A stretch of DNA of 64,000 nucleotides, taken from Pseudomonas sp. GM41(2012) (GTDB lineage: Bacteria > Pseudomonadota > Gammaproteobacteria > Pseudomonadales > Pseudomonadaceae). Position numbers and translations under genes: made by a program. Of the stretch, positions 36,985-46,441 are shown piece after piece; positions within the stretch are counted from its first letter, which is position 1; each line of letters opens with the position of its first letter. The notes beneath the pieces were generated by a model. It did not search any database and had not been told where the DNA came from. It saw only the letters and a list, made by a program, of their open reading frames with translations. The DNA lies in assembly GCF_000282315.2 (NCBI RefSeq), contig NZ_AKJN02000006.1, forward strand, positions 558,001 to 622,000, in the 5' to 3' direction.

Positions 36985-37000
36985 AGCAGAAGGTGTGCCG
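36985..37000 (-). promoter_or_regulatory. Sigma-54-type promoter of the fap operon
   Basis: Minus strand CGGCACACCTTCTGCT: GG and GC elements exactly 10 bases apart, matching the consensus TGGCAC-N5-TTGC with changes only in flanking bases. The predicted transcript start is near 36974, giving a leader of about 47 bases before the GTG of fapA. The remainder of the 36928-37260 gap holds this promoter and a terminator for the gene at 37261. Confidence 0.7.
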
Positions 37001-37089
37001 GTTTTTGTTTTTCTTTTGAAAACAGTTGGTTGGATTTAACTGTCGAGGTAGTCAAAAAATTTTGTAACGCCACTGAGACAGGGCCACGC

Positions 37090-37113
37090 AAAAACGCCGC
37101 CGAGGGTGGCGGC
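37090..37113 (-). terminator. Intrinsic terminator after the NadR-like gene
   Basis: Minus strand GCCGCC-ACCCTC-GGCGGC followed by GTTTTTGC. It lies about 150 bases past the stop at 37261 and upstream of the fap promoter, insulating the two units. Confidence 0.7.
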
Positions 37114-37260
37114 ATTGCTCGCTAAGGGCGCTGAAGGCAGGTTGTATCAGTGGGTTAACATTTTCTTGCTAGAGTGCTTGAACCGCTTTAGCTCACGGGT
37201 TTGCACAGGGATGGGTGTTTCAGGAGTGGACATTTTCGGCGGGGCGCGAGGGGGCCCCTG

Positions 37261-37785
37261 TCAGGCCTTGAGCAAGTGCGTCACAGCTTCGAATGCTGCG
37301 TCTTTGCGTTGTTGCCAATCACCTTGCAGCACCTGGCAAGGCTGGTGGTGCAGGTCAAGCCATTGGCGGCTGGCCTGGAAAAACGCCTGGCGTTCTGCCA
37401 GTTGCGGTTGGCAACGCTGCCCGTCGTCATGCCAGGCCACGGTTTCAGGGCTCAGCAGCAAATGCAGGTCGTAGTGCCGTGCCAGCAATGCTTGCTCGAT
37501 CCACGTCGGGCAAGCGCCAAACAAGGTCTGGCTCCAGAGCATGTTGCTCAGCAAGTGAGTGTCGAGAATCAGCAAATGCGGCTGCCGGGCGCGTGCCTCG
37601 TCCTCCCATCTCAGCTGGCCATCTGCTATTGATGCAATGTCATCGTAGCAGGTTTCGCGAGCTTCGCTTTCGATGAAGTGCCTAACGTACTCACCGACCA
37701 ATATGCCGCCGAAATTGGCGTGAATCTCACTCGAAAGCCAGCTTTTTCCGCTGGATTCCGGCCCTGCCAGCACCAGCACCTTCAT
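37261..37785 (-). CDS. NadR-like nicotinamide-riboside-kinase-type ATPase
   Basis: 174-residue P-loop kinase-like protein. Walker A is GPESSGKSWLS near the N-terminus, followed by VGEYVRHFIE and LLILDTHLLSNMLW, as in the C-terminal ribosylnicotinamide-kinase domain of NadR. It lacks both the HTH and the adenylyltransferase domains of enteric NadR. ATG at 37785 overlaps the pnuC stop (ATGA), fitting a role in phosphorylating imported nicotinamide riboside and thus trapping it for NAD synthesis. Confidence 0.85.
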   Translation of the reverse strand: MKVLVLAGPESSGKSWLSSEIHANFGGILVGEYVRHFIESEARETCYDDIASIADGQLRWEDEARARQPHLLILDTHLLSNMLWSQTLFGACPTWIEQALLARHYDLHLLLSPETVAWHDDGQRCQPQLAERQAFFQASRQWLDLHHQPCQVLQGDWQQRKDAAFEAVTHLLKA

Positions 37786-38345
37786 GTGCGCAACGCCGGA
37801 TCGGCCCGCCATTCCCGCCAGCCTTGCACGGCAATCAGGGCGAACAACGCATAAAGCCCGGCGGTCAGGTACAGGCCTTTGTAGATAAACAGCCCGACGA
37901 AGATCACATCCAGGGTGAACCACAGCGGCCAGCATTGAACGCGTTTTTGCGCCATCCATAACTGCGCTACCAGGCTGAAGCCAGTCAGTGCCGCATCGAG
38001 CCAGGGTTGTGCGGCGTCGGTCCAGTTCGCCATTGCAGCGCCCAGCAACAGACTGCCGACCGCGCCAATGACCAGACCGATAGCAACCGATTTACCGTCG
38101 AGCAGGCTGACCTGCCGACCTTGGCGCGCGCCCCCCGCATGTGTCCACTGCCACCAGCCATAGAGCTGCAATGCGGCGTAGATCACCTGCAGGAGCATGT
38201 CCGAGTAGAGCTTCACCTCAAAAAAGATCCAGCTATAAAGCAGCACCATGACCAGACCGATCGGCCAGCACCAGGGGTTCTGTTTGACCGTCAACCAGAC
38301 GGCAATGACACCGAGGGCAGCGGCAAACAGTTCAAGCCCGGACAT
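37782..38345 (-). CDS. pnuC: Nicotinamide riboside transporter PnuC
   Basis: 187-residue membrane protein with about seven segments, typical of the PnuC/SWEET-like fold. The signature TVKQNPWCWPIGLVMVLLYS and YAALQLYGWWQWTH (WxxW-type aromatic cluster) are visible. It moves nicotinamide riboside by facilitated diffusion. ATG follows AAGGAACCTCC. First gene of a two-gene unit with the kinase-like gene. Confidence 0.92.
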   Translation of the reverse strand: MSGLELFAAALGVIAVWLTVKQNPWCWPIGLVMVLLYSWIFFEVKLYSDMLLQVIYAALQLYGWWQWTHAGGARQGRQVSLLDGKSVAIGLVIGAVGSLLLGAAMANWTDAAQPWLDAALTGFSLVAQLWMAQKRVQCWPLWFTLDVIFVGLFIYKGLYLTAGLYALFALIAVQGWREWRADPALRT

Positions 38346-38407
38346 GGAGGTTCCTTGGGAAAATCGAAGAGGGTGCGGATTGTAACGGGAAGAAGCGAAG
38401 TTTGAAG

Positions 38408-38485
38408 ATCAAAAGATCGCAGCCTGCGGCAGCTCCTACGCCGAATGCATTTCCCTGTAGGAGCTGCCGCAGGCTGCGATCTTTT
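38408..38485. repeat. REP pair, AGATCGCAGCCT family
   Basis: GATCAAAAGATCGCAGCCTG ... with its complement, arms about 33 bases. Between the pnuC start and the end of the MCP gene. Confidence 0.9.
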
Positions 38486-38489
38486 CGGG

Positions 38490-40124
38490 TTACACCCGGA
38501 ACTGCTTGAGCAGCCCGTTCAACTGCTCACTCAATTCCTTCAGATGAACGCTGGCCACGCTCGACTGTTCAGCCGCCAGCGCCGTGCTGTGGGACAAACC
38601 AGCGGCCTGGGTGACGTTCTGGTTGATGTCCTCGACCACATGCGCCTGTTGCAAGGTCGCGCTGGCGATGGAGGCGTTCAACCCGTTGAGGTTGCGCAGC
38701 GCCTGGGCAATGGCATTCAGGCTTGCGCCGGCCAGGCCCGCCTGCTCGATGGTCAACTGCGATGCACGGCTGCTGTCGCCGATCACTTTGACCGCCGCTT
38801 CGGAGTGGCTTTGCAGGCGTTCGATCATCGACTGGATCTCGGCCGTGGACTTCTGGGTACGCTGGGCCAGCAGTCGTACTTCATCGGCCACCACTGCAAA
38901 ACCGCGGCCTTGCTCGCCGGCCCGGGCAGCTTCGATGGCCGCGTTGAGGGCCAGCAGGTTGGTTTGCTCGGCGATGGAACGGATGACTTCGAGAACGCTG
39001 CCGATCTGCGTGCTTTCGGCGGCCAGGGTGCGAATCACTTCCACCGCTTGATCGATGGTGGAGGACAGCTTGTCGATCTGTTGCAGGCTGCCATCGATGT
39101 TGACCTGACCTTGCTGCGCCTGAGACTCGGCATCACGCATTTCACTGGCGGCGTGCTCGGCGTTTTTCGCGACGTCGTGTACGCCATACGTCACTTCATT
39201 GATTGCCGTGGCCACCAGTTCCATTTGCTGGGATTGTTGCTGACTGCGTTGCTGGGCCTGGGCGGCGTCGTTGCCCAGTTCACTGGAAGACTGGCCCAGG
39301 GCACTGGCGGACACTTGCAGTTCTTTGATCACCAGTCGCAGCTTGGCAGTGAAGGCGTTGAAGTGGCGTGCCAGTTGCGTGACTTCGTCCTGGCCATGGG
39401 TATCGAGGCTGTGGGTCAGGTCGCTCTCGCCGCTGGCGATGTTGGCCATGGCGTCCACGGTTTCCTGCAGTGGACGCACGATGCTGCGGGCAATCAGGAT
39501 GACCAGCAGCGCCATGATCAGGGCAATCACCAGCCCCACGAACGAGGCCTTCCAGACCTGGCCATAGAACTCGGCCTGCATGTCATCGATGTACACGCCC
39601 GAACCGATCACCCAACCCCAGGGCTCGAAGAGTTTGATGTAGGAGGTTTTCTCTACCGGCGCGCTGGCGCCCGGTTTCGGCCAGCGATAGTCGACGGTGC
39701 CGGCACCCTTGGTCTTGGCGACGGCGACCATTTCGTTAAACAGGGCAAAACCGTCCGGGTCGCGGATCGCCGAGAGGTTCTGGCCATCAAGTTTCGGGTT
39801 AGCCGGGTGCATGATCATCACCGGCGTCAGGTCATTGATCCAGAAGTAGTCATTCTGGTCATAGCGCAGGCCGCGAACGGCGCTCAGCGCCTGCTTTTGT
39901 GCGGCGTCGCGGGTGAGGGTGCCGGCCGTTTCGAGGTCGTGGTAATAGGTCAGAATACCGCTGGCGGTTTGCACCACATGCTGGGTCTTCTGAGCCTTGG
40001 CGTGGTACAGGTCATCGTGAATCTGCTTGAGCATCAAGACGCCCAACGTCATTAGCATCAGGACGGCCACGATCAAGATGAGCCACAAGCGTCGGCTGAT
40101 CGACATACTGCGCAAGCTGTTCAT
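38490..40124 (-). CDS. Methyl-accepting chemotaxis protein (single-Cache sensor)
   Basis: 544-residue transducer. First membrane helix ([20 protein letters not shown], about residues 14-33), a periplasmic sCache_2-type sensor ([20 protein letters not shown] ... [22 protein letters not shown] ... [20 protein letters not shown]), second membrane helix near residue 195, HAMP, and a C-terminal signalling domain with the hairpin [23 protein letters not shown] at 40124 is chosen for the GGAG site; the frame extends to 40199. The ligand is probably a small carboxylate as for many sCache_2 proteins (inference). Confidence 0.93.
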   Translation of the reverse strand: MNSLRSMSISRRLWLILIVAVLMLMTLGVLMLKQIHDDLYHAKAQKTQHVVQTASGILTYYHDLETAGTLTRDAAQKQALSAVRGLRYDQNDYFWINDLTPVMIMHPANPKLDGQNLSAIRDPDGFALFNEMVAVAKTKGAGTVDYRWPKPGASAPVEKTSYIKLFEPWGWVIGSGVYIDDMQAEFYGQVWKASFVGLVIALIMALLVILIARSIVRPLQETVDAMANIASGESDLTHSLDTHGQDEVTQLARHFNAFTAKLRLVIKELQVSASALGQSSSELGNDAAQAQQRSQQQSQQMELVATAINEVTYGVHDVAKNAEHAASEMRDAESQAQQGQVNIDGSLQQIDKLSSTIDQAVEVIRTLAAESTQIGSVLEVIRSIAEQTNLLALNAAIEAARAGEQGRGFAVVADEVRLLAQRTQKSTAEIQSMIERLQSHSEAAVKVIGDSSRASQLTIEQAGLAGASLNAIAQALRNLNGLNASIASATLQQAHVVEDINQNVTQAAGLSHSTALAAEQSSVASVHLKELSEQLNGLLKQFRV

Positions 40125-40418
40125 AACGCTGTCACTCCAGTTTCTTTTTCTTGTAATAAATGATCGCCAGCATCCAACCACACTTTGCCAATCGGTCATA
40201 TCCGACCCAAGTCCAATAACGCGGCAGCGTTAATCAGACTTGTCTGATAGGATTTCGGCCCCGCACGGAAAAACCTGAATCCAAGTTGATTTTTCACGGA
40301 ATTTTTATGGTTTCGGCTGGATTCTATGCGCGCGGTTCAGCAGCGACGCTGACCGCAGTCAACGTTCTGAAAAAATATTAACGGGGCATGCCGTGGCGCA
40401 TTGCTTCTTGGGGGATTG
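40125..40418. other. Divergent intergenic region between MCP and uppP
   Basis: 294 bases with AT-rich promoter-like stretches (for example TTGATTTTTC...TTTTTATGG around 40290) but no gene and no repeat. The ribosome site of uppP (GGGGGATTG) lies at its right end. Confidence 0.4.
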
Positions 40419-41249
40419 ATGGATCTTTGGACTGCCTTTTCGGCGTTAATTCTTGGGGTTGTAGAAGGGCTGACGGAGTTTTTGCCGATTTCGAGTACCG
40501 GTCACCAAATCATTGTCGCGGACTTGCTCAACTTCGGTGGCGAGCGGGCCATCGCTTTCAACATTATTATTCAGCTGGGGGCGATTCTGGCGGTGGTGTG
40601 GGAGTTCCGCCGCAAGATCATCGATGTGGTGACCGGTTTGCCAACGCAGCCCGGCGCTCGCCGCTTTACAGCAAACCTGTTGATTGCTTTCATGCCGGCC
40701 GTGGTACTGGGGGTGATTTTTTCCGATTTGATCCACGAGTACCTGTTCAACCCGATCACCGTTGCAACGGCGTTGGTGGTGGGCGGGATCATCATGTTGT
40801 GGGCCGAAAAGCGTCAGCATGAAGTGCATGCCGAAACCGTTGATGAGATCACGTGGAAAGACGCCCTGAAAGTCGGCTTCGCCCAGTGCCTGGCGATGAT
40901 TCCCGGGACGTCACGCTCCGGCTCGACGATCATTGGCGGCTTGTTGTTTGGGCTGTCACGAAAGACCGCTACCGAGTTCTCGTTCTTTCTGGCGATGCCG
41001 ACCATGGTCGCTGCAGCGGTTTACTCGGGCTACAAATACCGCCACCTGTTCGTCCCGTCGGATTTTCCGGTGTTCGCCATCGGCTTCATCACGGCGTTCA
41101 TCTTCGCGATGATTGCCGTCAGAGCCTTGCTCGTGTTCATCGGCAGCCACAGCTATGCGGCGTTTGCCTGGTATCGCATCGCGTTCGGCCTGGTCATCCT
41201 GGCCACCTGGCAGTTCGGCTGGGTTGACTGGAATGCGGTCAAGCCATGA
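40419..41249 (+). CDS. uppP: Undecaprenyl-diphosphate phosphatase UppP (BacA)
   Basis: 276-residue membrane enzyme recycling undecaprenyl pyrophosphate for cell-wall and O-antigen synthesis; also gives bacitracin tolerance. The two catalytic signatures are visible: [14 protein letters not shown] (about residues 17-30) and [15 protein letters not shown] (about residues 168-182). ATG at 40419 is chosen because of the GGGGGA site; the frame reaches 40401. The stop overlaps the next gene (ATGA). Confidence 0.95.
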   Translation: MDLWTAFSALILGVVEGLTEFLPISSTGHQIIVADLLNFGGERAIAFNIIIQLGAILAVVWEFRRKIIDVVTGLPTQPGARRFTANLLIAFMPAVVLGVIFSDLIHEYLFNPITVATALVVGGIIMLWAEKRQHEVHAETVDEITWKDALKVGFAQCLAMIPGTSRSGSTIIGGLLFGLSRKTATEFSFFLAMPTMVAAAVYSGYKYRHLFVPSDFPVFAIGFITAFIFAMIAVRALLVFIGSHSYAAFAWYRIAFGLVILATWQFGWVDWNAVKP

Positions 41250-41674
41250 ATGACGCCAGTGCGCGCAAGAACCCCGGACGCAAGCCCGCAGGAGAGGTCC
41301 GCAATCTCCAGCTGAAACTGTTGGTGTTTGCGGTCCTGTGCGCGCTGCCGTTGTTTGGCTCGATGTCGTTGTGGCTGCGCGGGGTTTCCGTGATTCCCCT
41401 GGCGGCTTACGGGGTCGTCAGCCTGCTGGCGTTCTTGCTGTACTGGAGCGACAAGCGCAAGGCGCGCGCCGATCATTGGCGCACACCGGAGAACGTGTTG
41501 CATGCGGTGGAACTCGCCGGAGGCTGGCCGGGCGCCTTACTGGCGCAGCAGCTGTTTCGGCACAAGACGCGCAAGCTCTCGTTTCAGCTGGTGTTCTGGA
41601 TCATCGTGCTGATGCATCAGGTGTTCTGGATCGACCAGCTGTTTCTCGGCGCCCATCTGTTCGCGCTGCTTTAA
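41246..41674 (+). CDS. DUF1294 membrane protein
   Basis: 142-residue protein with three to four membrane segments, no cold-shock domain at the N-terminus. The DUF1294 signature is clear ([51 protein letters not shown]). Function unknown. Translationally coupled to uppP; convergent with the MmcQ-type gene, their stop codons overlapping at TTAA (41671-41674). Confidence 0.85.
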   Translation: MNDASARKNPGRKPAGEVRNLQLKLLVFAVLCALPLFGSMSLWLRGVSVIPLAAYGVVSLLAFLLYWSDKRKARADHWRTPENVLHAVELAGGWPGALLAQQLFRHKTRKLSFQLVFWIIVLMHQVFWIDQLFLGAHLFALL

Positions 41675-42030
41675 AGCAGCAGTCCGACCTGGGTGCGCTT
41701 GGGCAACTTGCTCACCACCAATTGATGGGAACGCTGTAACAAGCCTTGCAGCTCTTCAGGGCCCAACGGGTAGGGCGTTTCCATGATGATCCACTGAGCC
41801 CGCGCCAGATACGGCGCCGGGCGGATTCCCGGGCGGTCGCAATGACCGAGAAACAAGTCCTTGTCGACCTTGAAGGCCAGGGATTCGCCACGCAGATTCT
41901 GCAACGCAAACATCTTGTTCCCGGCAATCGAAAACACCCGTACGCCACCCCACTTGTAGTCTTCCCGCGCACCCGGCAGCGCGAGACAGAATTGCGCGAC
42001 ATCCTCTTCGCTCATACGTCCAGCCTTCAT
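41671..42030 (-). CDS. MmcQ/YjbR-family DNA-binding-like protein
   Basis: 119-residue protein of the YjbR/MmcQ (CyaY-like) fold. Recognisable stretches are CLALPGAREDYKWGGVRVFS, FALQNLRGESLAFKVD and APYLARAQWIIME. ATG at 42030 overlaps the stop of the upstream LysR gene (ATGA); an internal ATG at 42015 is an alternative. Function unknown. Confidence 0.85.
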   Translation of the reverse strand: MKAGRMSEEDVAQFCLALPGAREDYKWGGVRVFSIAGNKMFALQNLRGESLAFKVDKDLFLGHCDRPGIRPAPYLARAQWIIMETPYPLGPEELQGLLQRSHQLVVSKLPKRTQVGLLL

Positions 42031-42935
42031 ATCAGTCGGTCTCCGCAGGCATTGAATGATTCGATCAAATGGTCGAGCCAGGCGCGTACGGCCGGCATCA
42101 CCCCGCGCCGGTGAGGGTAGACCGCTTGCAGCCAGCCGCCCGGCAACGACCAGTCGGGCAGCAACTGTACCAGCGAGCCGTCTTCCAGTTCCTGCTCGCA
42201 ATACATCATCGGCAGCATGGTAAAACCCTGGCCGGCGAGGGTGCAGGCCTTGCGCACGATAAAGTCATCGATGCCCAATCGCGCTTCGAGGGTGAGATCG
42301 TAGCTTTTGCCCTGTTGGTCGAGGATGCGGATATGCACCAGGCGGTCGGCTTCCAGGGCGCCGAGCACGGGCAGGTTTTTCAAGTCTTCGGGGTGGTTGA
42401 TTTCACGTCCGTGTAAAAAACCGGGGCTGGCGACCATCGCCATCTGCGCCTGGCGCAAACGTCGGGTGACCAGAAGCGGATCCTCATCGCCCAACTCACG
42501 CACCCGCAGCGCCACATCGACGCCCTCGGTCACCAGGTCGACGCGGCGGTTGAGCAGCATGACCTCCAGTTGAACATGAGGATATTTCTCAAGGAAATCG
42601 CTGATCACTGTCGGCAGAATTTCGTGGGCCAACCCGACGGGGCAAGACACCCGCAAACGCCCGCGAGGTTCGCTGGACATGCTGGCAACGGCTTCGTCGG
42701 CCATTTCGGCTTCCAGCAGCATTGCCTGACAGTGCCGCAAATAACGTTCACCCACGGCGGTCAGCTTCAGTTGTCGGGTGGTGCGTTGCAGCAGGCGCGC
42801 GCCAAGACGCTCTTCCAGTTCGGCGATGCGCCGCGACAACCGCGACTTGGGAATTCCGAGCAAACGCCCGGCCGCGGCGAAGCCATCGGCTTCAACCACC
42901 TTGGCGAAGTAGTAGAGATCATTGAGGTCTTGCAT
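42027..42935 (-). CDS. LysR-family regulator divergent from azoR
   Basis: LTTR of 302 residues. [42 protein letters not shown]. The effector domain starts with [20 protein letters not shown], as in the AaeR/DmlR-like subgroup that often controls divergent oxidoreductase genes. It likely regulates azoR, whose start is about 130 bases away on the other strand. Its stop overlaps the MmcQ-type gene. Confidence 0.88.
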   Translation of the reverse strand: MQDLNDLYYFAKVVEADGFAAAGRLLGIPKSRLSRRIAELEERLGARLLQRTTRQLKLTAVGERYLRHCQAMLLEAEMADEAVASMSSEPRGRLRVSCPVGLAHEILPTVISDFLEKYPHVQLEVMLLNRRVDLVTEGVDVALRVRELGDEDPLLVTRRLRQAQMAMVASPGFLHGREINHPEDLKNLPVLGALEADRLVHIRILDQQGKSYDLTLEARLGIDDFIVRKACTLAGQGFTMLPMMYCEQELEDGSLVQLLPDWSLPGGWLQAVYPHRRGVMPAVRAWLDHLIESFNACGDRLI

Positions 42936-43064
42936 GGTGGACGCTCGATTGTTCTATCAGTGGGACGAACTATCGCATTGTTGCCGACTAATCAGCTATT
43001 GGTTTCGTCTGTAGGATTCTCCCCAACAGATCGCCACGTAGCGATCCTCACCTGGAGATCCCAC

Positions 43065-43676
43065 ATGAAACTGCTGCATATCGATTCGAGCATTCTTGGT
43101 GACAACTCGGCTTCCCGTCAGCTGAGTAGCGAAGTCGTTAAAGCCTGGCAAACCGCCGAGCCGACTGCCGTGGTGACCTATCGCGACCTGGCCGCCGATG
43201 CCATCAGCCATTTCTCTGCCACGACCCTGGTTGCCGCCGGCACCACCGCTGAACTGCGTAACGCCGCGCAGCAACACGAAGCCGAGTTGAGCGCCACCAC
43301 CCTGGCCGAATTCCTCGCCGCCGACGCCGTGGTGATTGCAGCCCCGATGTACAACTTCACCATCCCGACCCAACTCAAGGCCTGGATCGACCGCATCGCC
43401 GTTGCCGGTCAGACCTTCCGTTACACCGAAGCCGGTCCTGAAGGCCTGTGCGGTGGCAAGAAAGTCGTCATCGTTTCGACTTCCGGCGGTCTGCATGCGG
43501 GTCAGGCGACTGGTGTTGCTCACGAAGAGTACTTGAAGGTGCTGTTCGGCTTCATCGGTATCACTGACCTCGAGTTCGTCCGTGCCCATGGCCTCGCCTA
43601 CGGTGACGAAGTCCGCACCAAAGCCATGAGCGACGCTCACACGCAAATCAGCGAGCAGTTGTTCGTCGCTGCGTAA
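43065..43676 (+). CDS. azoR: FMN-dependent NADH-azoreductase AzoR
   Basis: 203-residue flavodoxin-like quinone/azo reductase. FMN contacts: [17 protein letters not shown] at the N-terminus (phosphate loop), [19 protein letters not shown] (about residues 92-110) and [10 protein letters not shown]. The ATG at 43065 follows CTGGAG; the much longer in-frame extension is antisense to the LysR gene and is not coding. Physiological role is likely quinone detoxification. Several paralogues are usual in Pseudomonas. Confidence 0.92.
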   Translation: MKLLHIDSSILGDNSASRQLSSEVVKAWQTAEPTAVVTYRDLAADAISHFSATTLVAAGTTAELRNAAQQHEAELSATTLAEFLAADAVVIAAPMYNFTIPTQLKAWIDRIAVAGQTFRYTEAGPEGLCGGKKVVIVSTSGGLHAGQATGVAHEEYLKVLFGFIGITDLEFVRAHGLAYGDEVRTKAMSDAHTQISEQLFVAA

Positions 43677-43715
43677 GGCTTCTGTAAAGAAAATCAAACA
43701 GCTCGGGCAATACCC

Positions 43716-43763
43716 AAAAAACTCTGTATTCTGATCACGCAAGTGTCAGATACGGAGTTTTTT
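43716..43763. terminator. Strong bidirectional terminator after azoR
   Basis: AAAAAACTCTGTATTCTGA paired with TCAGATACGGAGTTTTTT around a 10-base loop; long stem (about 18 bp with few mismatches) with A and T tails on either side. Confidence 0.88.
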
Positions 43764-43856
43764 GTTTCTGGCTATTTCGGAACTTCATTGAATAGTGGCC
43801 CGAGTTATGCAATCGAGGGTTACCGTCTCCGGTCCAGCAACAAGGTAGGGCATCCC

Positions 43857-44894
43857 ATGGTGCGTCTTTGTGCAATCTTACTGATTTGTCTGCTCAGCAG
43901 CCTGAACTCAGTGCACGCCGCGCCTGCGCCGCATCCTTACTGGAGCGTCGGCTTCCATGAGATGAGTTTTCTTGACCCTCTGGACTTGCAGCCGATGCGC
44001 GCCATCGCCTTCTACCCCTCCAGCGAGAAGGAACACTCCAGCCTCCTGGAGGGCTACACGGTCGAAGCGGGCGAAGACACACGAGTCGCCATCGGTCGTT
44101 TCCCGATGCTGATGCTGTCCCACGGCAACATCGGAACCCCGCTGGCCTTGCACGACCTCGCCACGTCGCTGGCACGCAAAGGGTTTGTGGTGGTGGCGGT
44201 GATCCATCCCGGTGACAACTCCAAAGACCACAGCCGCCTCGGTACGTTGAGTAACCTTTACGGTCGGCCCATCCAGATTTCCGAAGCCATTACCGCGACA
44301 CTGGGCGACCGAATGCTCGCGCCCTTCGTCAATGCCGATCAGGTCGGTGTGATCGGTTATTCGGCGGGCGGGGAGACGGCGCTGATTCTGTCCGGCGCAA
44401 CGCCCGACCTGGACCGTCTGCGCCGCTATTGTCAGGAGCGCCCGGACGACCGCGATGCCTGCAACACCCAAGGCGAATTGATTGCTGACCGTGATGACTT
44501 GCAACCGGTGGCTGACCCGCGGGTTCGCGCCTTGCTGCTCATGGCGCCACTGAGCCTGAAGTTTGGCCGTCATACCCTGGCCGATGTGCATGTGCCGGTG
44601 CTGCTCTACAGCGGCGACGGCGACAAACTGGTGGCGTTCGACAAAAATGCCGCCGCCCTGGCGCGCAAACTGCCGATCGCACCGGACTTCAAGTTGCTGG
44701 TCGGGGCAGGGCACTTTGTGTTCCTGGCGCCTTGCAACGAAGAGCAGATCATCGCCATGCCGGCGCTGTGTACCGATGCCGATGGCGTCGATCGCAAAGA
44801 CATTCATCGCAACATGATTTCCGAAGCCGGGCGTTTCTTCTCTCATGCGCTTGGCAAACCGACCCGGGCCGGAATGCAGACTGCCGATCAATAA
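43857..44894 (+). CDS. Exported alpha/beta hydrolase (dienelactone-hydrolase-like)
   Basis: 345-residue protein from the ATG at 43857. Signal peptide MVRLCAILLICLLSSLNSVH A, mature part APAPHPYWSVG. The fold is alpha/beta hydrolase: oxyanion stretch LMLSHGNIGTPLALHDLATS, nucleophile elbow GYSAGGETAL (Ser), a Cys pair in YCQERPDDRDACNT, and the C-terminal VGAGHFVFLAPC with the likely catalytic His. Homologues are annotated as predicted dienelactone hydrolases; substrate unknown. An upstream in-frame extension to 43743 covers the terminator and is rejected. Confidence 0.85.
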   Translation: MVRLCAILLICLLSSLNSVHAAPAPHPYWSVGFHEMSFLDPLDLQPMRAIAFYPSSEKEHSSLLEGYTVEAGEDTRVAIGRFPMLMLSHGNIGTPLALHDLATSLARKGFVVVAVIHPGDNSKDHSRLGTLSNLYGRPIQISEAITATLGDRMLAPFVNADQVGVIGYSAGGETALILSGATPDLDRLRRYCQERPDDRDACNTQGELIADRDDLQPVADPRVRALLLMAPLSLKFGRHTLADVHVPVLLYSGDGDKLVAFDKNAAALARKLPIAPDFKLLVGAGHFVFLAPCNEEQIIAMPALCTDADGVDRKDIHRNMISEAGRFFSHALGKPTRAGMQTADQ

Positions 44895-44903
44895 GATATT
44901 CCT

Positions 44904-44995
44904 TGTAGGAGCTGAGCTTGCTCGCGATGGCGGTGTCAGATTCAACATGGATGTTGGCTGACAGACCGCCATCGCGAGCAAGCTCAGCTCCTACA
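44904..44995. repeat. REP pair, CTTGCTCGCGA family variant
   Basis: TGTAGGAGCTGAGCTTGCTC ... facing ... GAGCAAGCTCAGCTCCTACA, arms about 30 bases, between convergent genes. Confidence 0.88.
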
Positions 44996-45007
44996 GGGGG
45001 GGCGGTG

Positions 45008-46195
45008 TCAGACCATCGCGCGGCGTTTCAGTAACAGGGTCAAACCGAGGCCAGTCACTGACAACAACGCCGCGCTAAAGAATATCCACGAGTACCCCAG
45101 ATTCAACGCCACGGCGCCCATCAACGGCCCGGCAATCGCCAGCGCCAGATCGAAAAACACCGCGTAAGCACTCAATCCCGCCCCGCGACTGGAATTGGGC
45201 ACTTGCTTGATCGCTTCGACCCCCAGCGCCGGATACACCAGCGACAGACCGAACCCGGTCAAGCCTGCGCCGATCAGCGCATAACCGGTCGAAGGCGCGA
45301 GCCACAGCAACACCAGGCCCACCGTTTCAATGCTCATGCAGACAATGGCCGAGGTGAACCCACCGAAACGGCTGATGCTGGAGATGAACAACAATCGCGC
45401 CAGAATGAAACACACGCCGAACACCGTCAGGCAGTAAGCCGCGCCGGCCCAGCCACGGCTGACGTAATACAGGGTAATAAAAGTGGTTAACGTGCCGTAA
45501 CCGATGGAGGCGAGGCTCAGGCTCGCGCCGAACGGCGCAATGCGCCCGAACACCGCCCAGAACGGCAGGCGCTCGCCGCGAATCACCGGCACCGAGGGTT
45601 TGTTTCGGATCAGCAACAACGCCGCCAGCGCCAGCCCCGACAGCGCGATCCCAAGACTGGCGAACCCCAGCTCGCCAACCATCACCACGCCCAGCGGCGC
45701 ACCAATGGCGATGGCGCCGTAGGAGGCGATGCCGTTCCAGGAGATCGATCGCGCGGTATGTTCAGCGCCCACCTGACCCATGCACCAACTGATGGTGCCG
45801 ACCCCGATCAAGCCCTGGGCAATCCCCAGCAACAAGCGGCCGGCGATCAGGATCAACAGGCTCAGCAACGGAAGACTTTGCAGCAGCGTTGAAATCAACG
45901 TCAGCACGCCGCTCAGCACAATCCCCGATAACCCGTAAACAATCGCCCGCTTGGTGCCGATGCTGTCCGACAGGCGCCCGGCCATCGGACGGCTGAGCAG
46001 GGTGGCCAGGTACTGCGAGCCGATGGTCAGCCCCGCAATGATCGCGCTGAAACCCAGCTGTTCGTGGACATACCCCGGCAACACCGCAATCGGCAGGCCG
46101 ATGCAGAGGAAGGCAATAAAGGTATAAAAGACGATGGAGACGATCTGCAGGGTGATCGCCATGGAGCTTTGTGGTGGCAGTTGCTGCACTGACAT
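45008..46195 (-). CDS. MFS transporter (YhhS-like)
   Basis: Major facilitator of 395 residues with 12 predicted membrane segments. Motif A is visible as MAGRLSDSIGTKRAIVYGL between segments 2 and 3, and GRLLLGIAQGLIGVGTISWC is the segment 4 region. The overall sequence resembles the YhhS arabinose-efflux-like group. Probable drug or sugar efflux; substrate unknown. Transcribed alone. Confidence 0.87.
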   Translation of the reverse strand: MSVQQLPPQSSMAITLQIVSIVFYTFIAFLCIGLPIAVLPGYVHEQLGFSAIIAGLTIGSQYLATLLSRPMAGRLSDSIGTKRAIVYGLSGIVLSGVLTLISTLLQSLPLLSLLILIAGRLLLGIAQGLIGVGTISWCMGQVGAEHTARSISWNGIASYGAIAIGAPLGVVMVGELGFASLGIALSGLALAALLLIRNKPSVPVIRGERLPFWAVFGRIAPFGASLSLASIGYGTLTTFITLYYVSRGWAGAAYCLTVFGVCFILARLLFISSISRFGGFTSAIVCMSIETVGLVLLWLAPSTGYALIGAGLTGFGLSLVYPALGVEAIKQVPNSSRGAGLSAYAVFFDLALAIAGPLMGAVALNLGYSWIFFSAALLSVTGLGLTLLLKRRAMV

Positions 46196-46292
46196 GAGGG
46201 CTCGTTCGCGGGCGGCGGTAGGAGAACTGCATCATGGCGCGGGCGCAAAATAAAAGAAAGCAGGCTAACTATATTCATCGGCCTTGAAGGCC

Positions 46293-46357
46293 TCATCGCG
46301 AGCAGGCTCGCTCCCACAGTGGATCGCAATCTAATGTGGGAGCGAGCCTGCTCGCGA
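46293..46357. repeat. REP pair, GAGCGAGCCTGCTCGCGA family
   Basis: TCGCGAGCAGGCTCGCTCCC facing GGGAGCGAGCCTGCTCGCGA, about 20 bases apart. Same family as 52362-52469. Confidence 0.85.
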
Positions 46358-46396
46358 AAGTTTCAGCACCAACGCATTCCTTGACCATGAAATGCA

Positions 46397-46425
46397 AAAA
46401 GCCCCGTCACATGGACAGGGCTTTT
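46397..46425 (-). terminator. Terminator of the ABC-F gene
   Basis: AAAAGCCCTGTCC-ATGT-GACGGGGCTTTTT on the minus strand, 17 bases after the ybiT stop; stem with one mismatch followed by a U run. Confidence 0.85.
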
Positions 46426-46441
46426 CAGTTTCAGCAGCTAT

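Noticed and set aside
38445..40055. 536-codon plus-strand frame opposite the chemotaxis receptor
   Set aside because: Shadow frame; it even begins inside the REP sequence.
42570..43064. Upstream in-frame extension of azoR
   Set aside because: Antisense to the LysR gene; the ATG at 43065 has CTGGAG and matches AzoR length.
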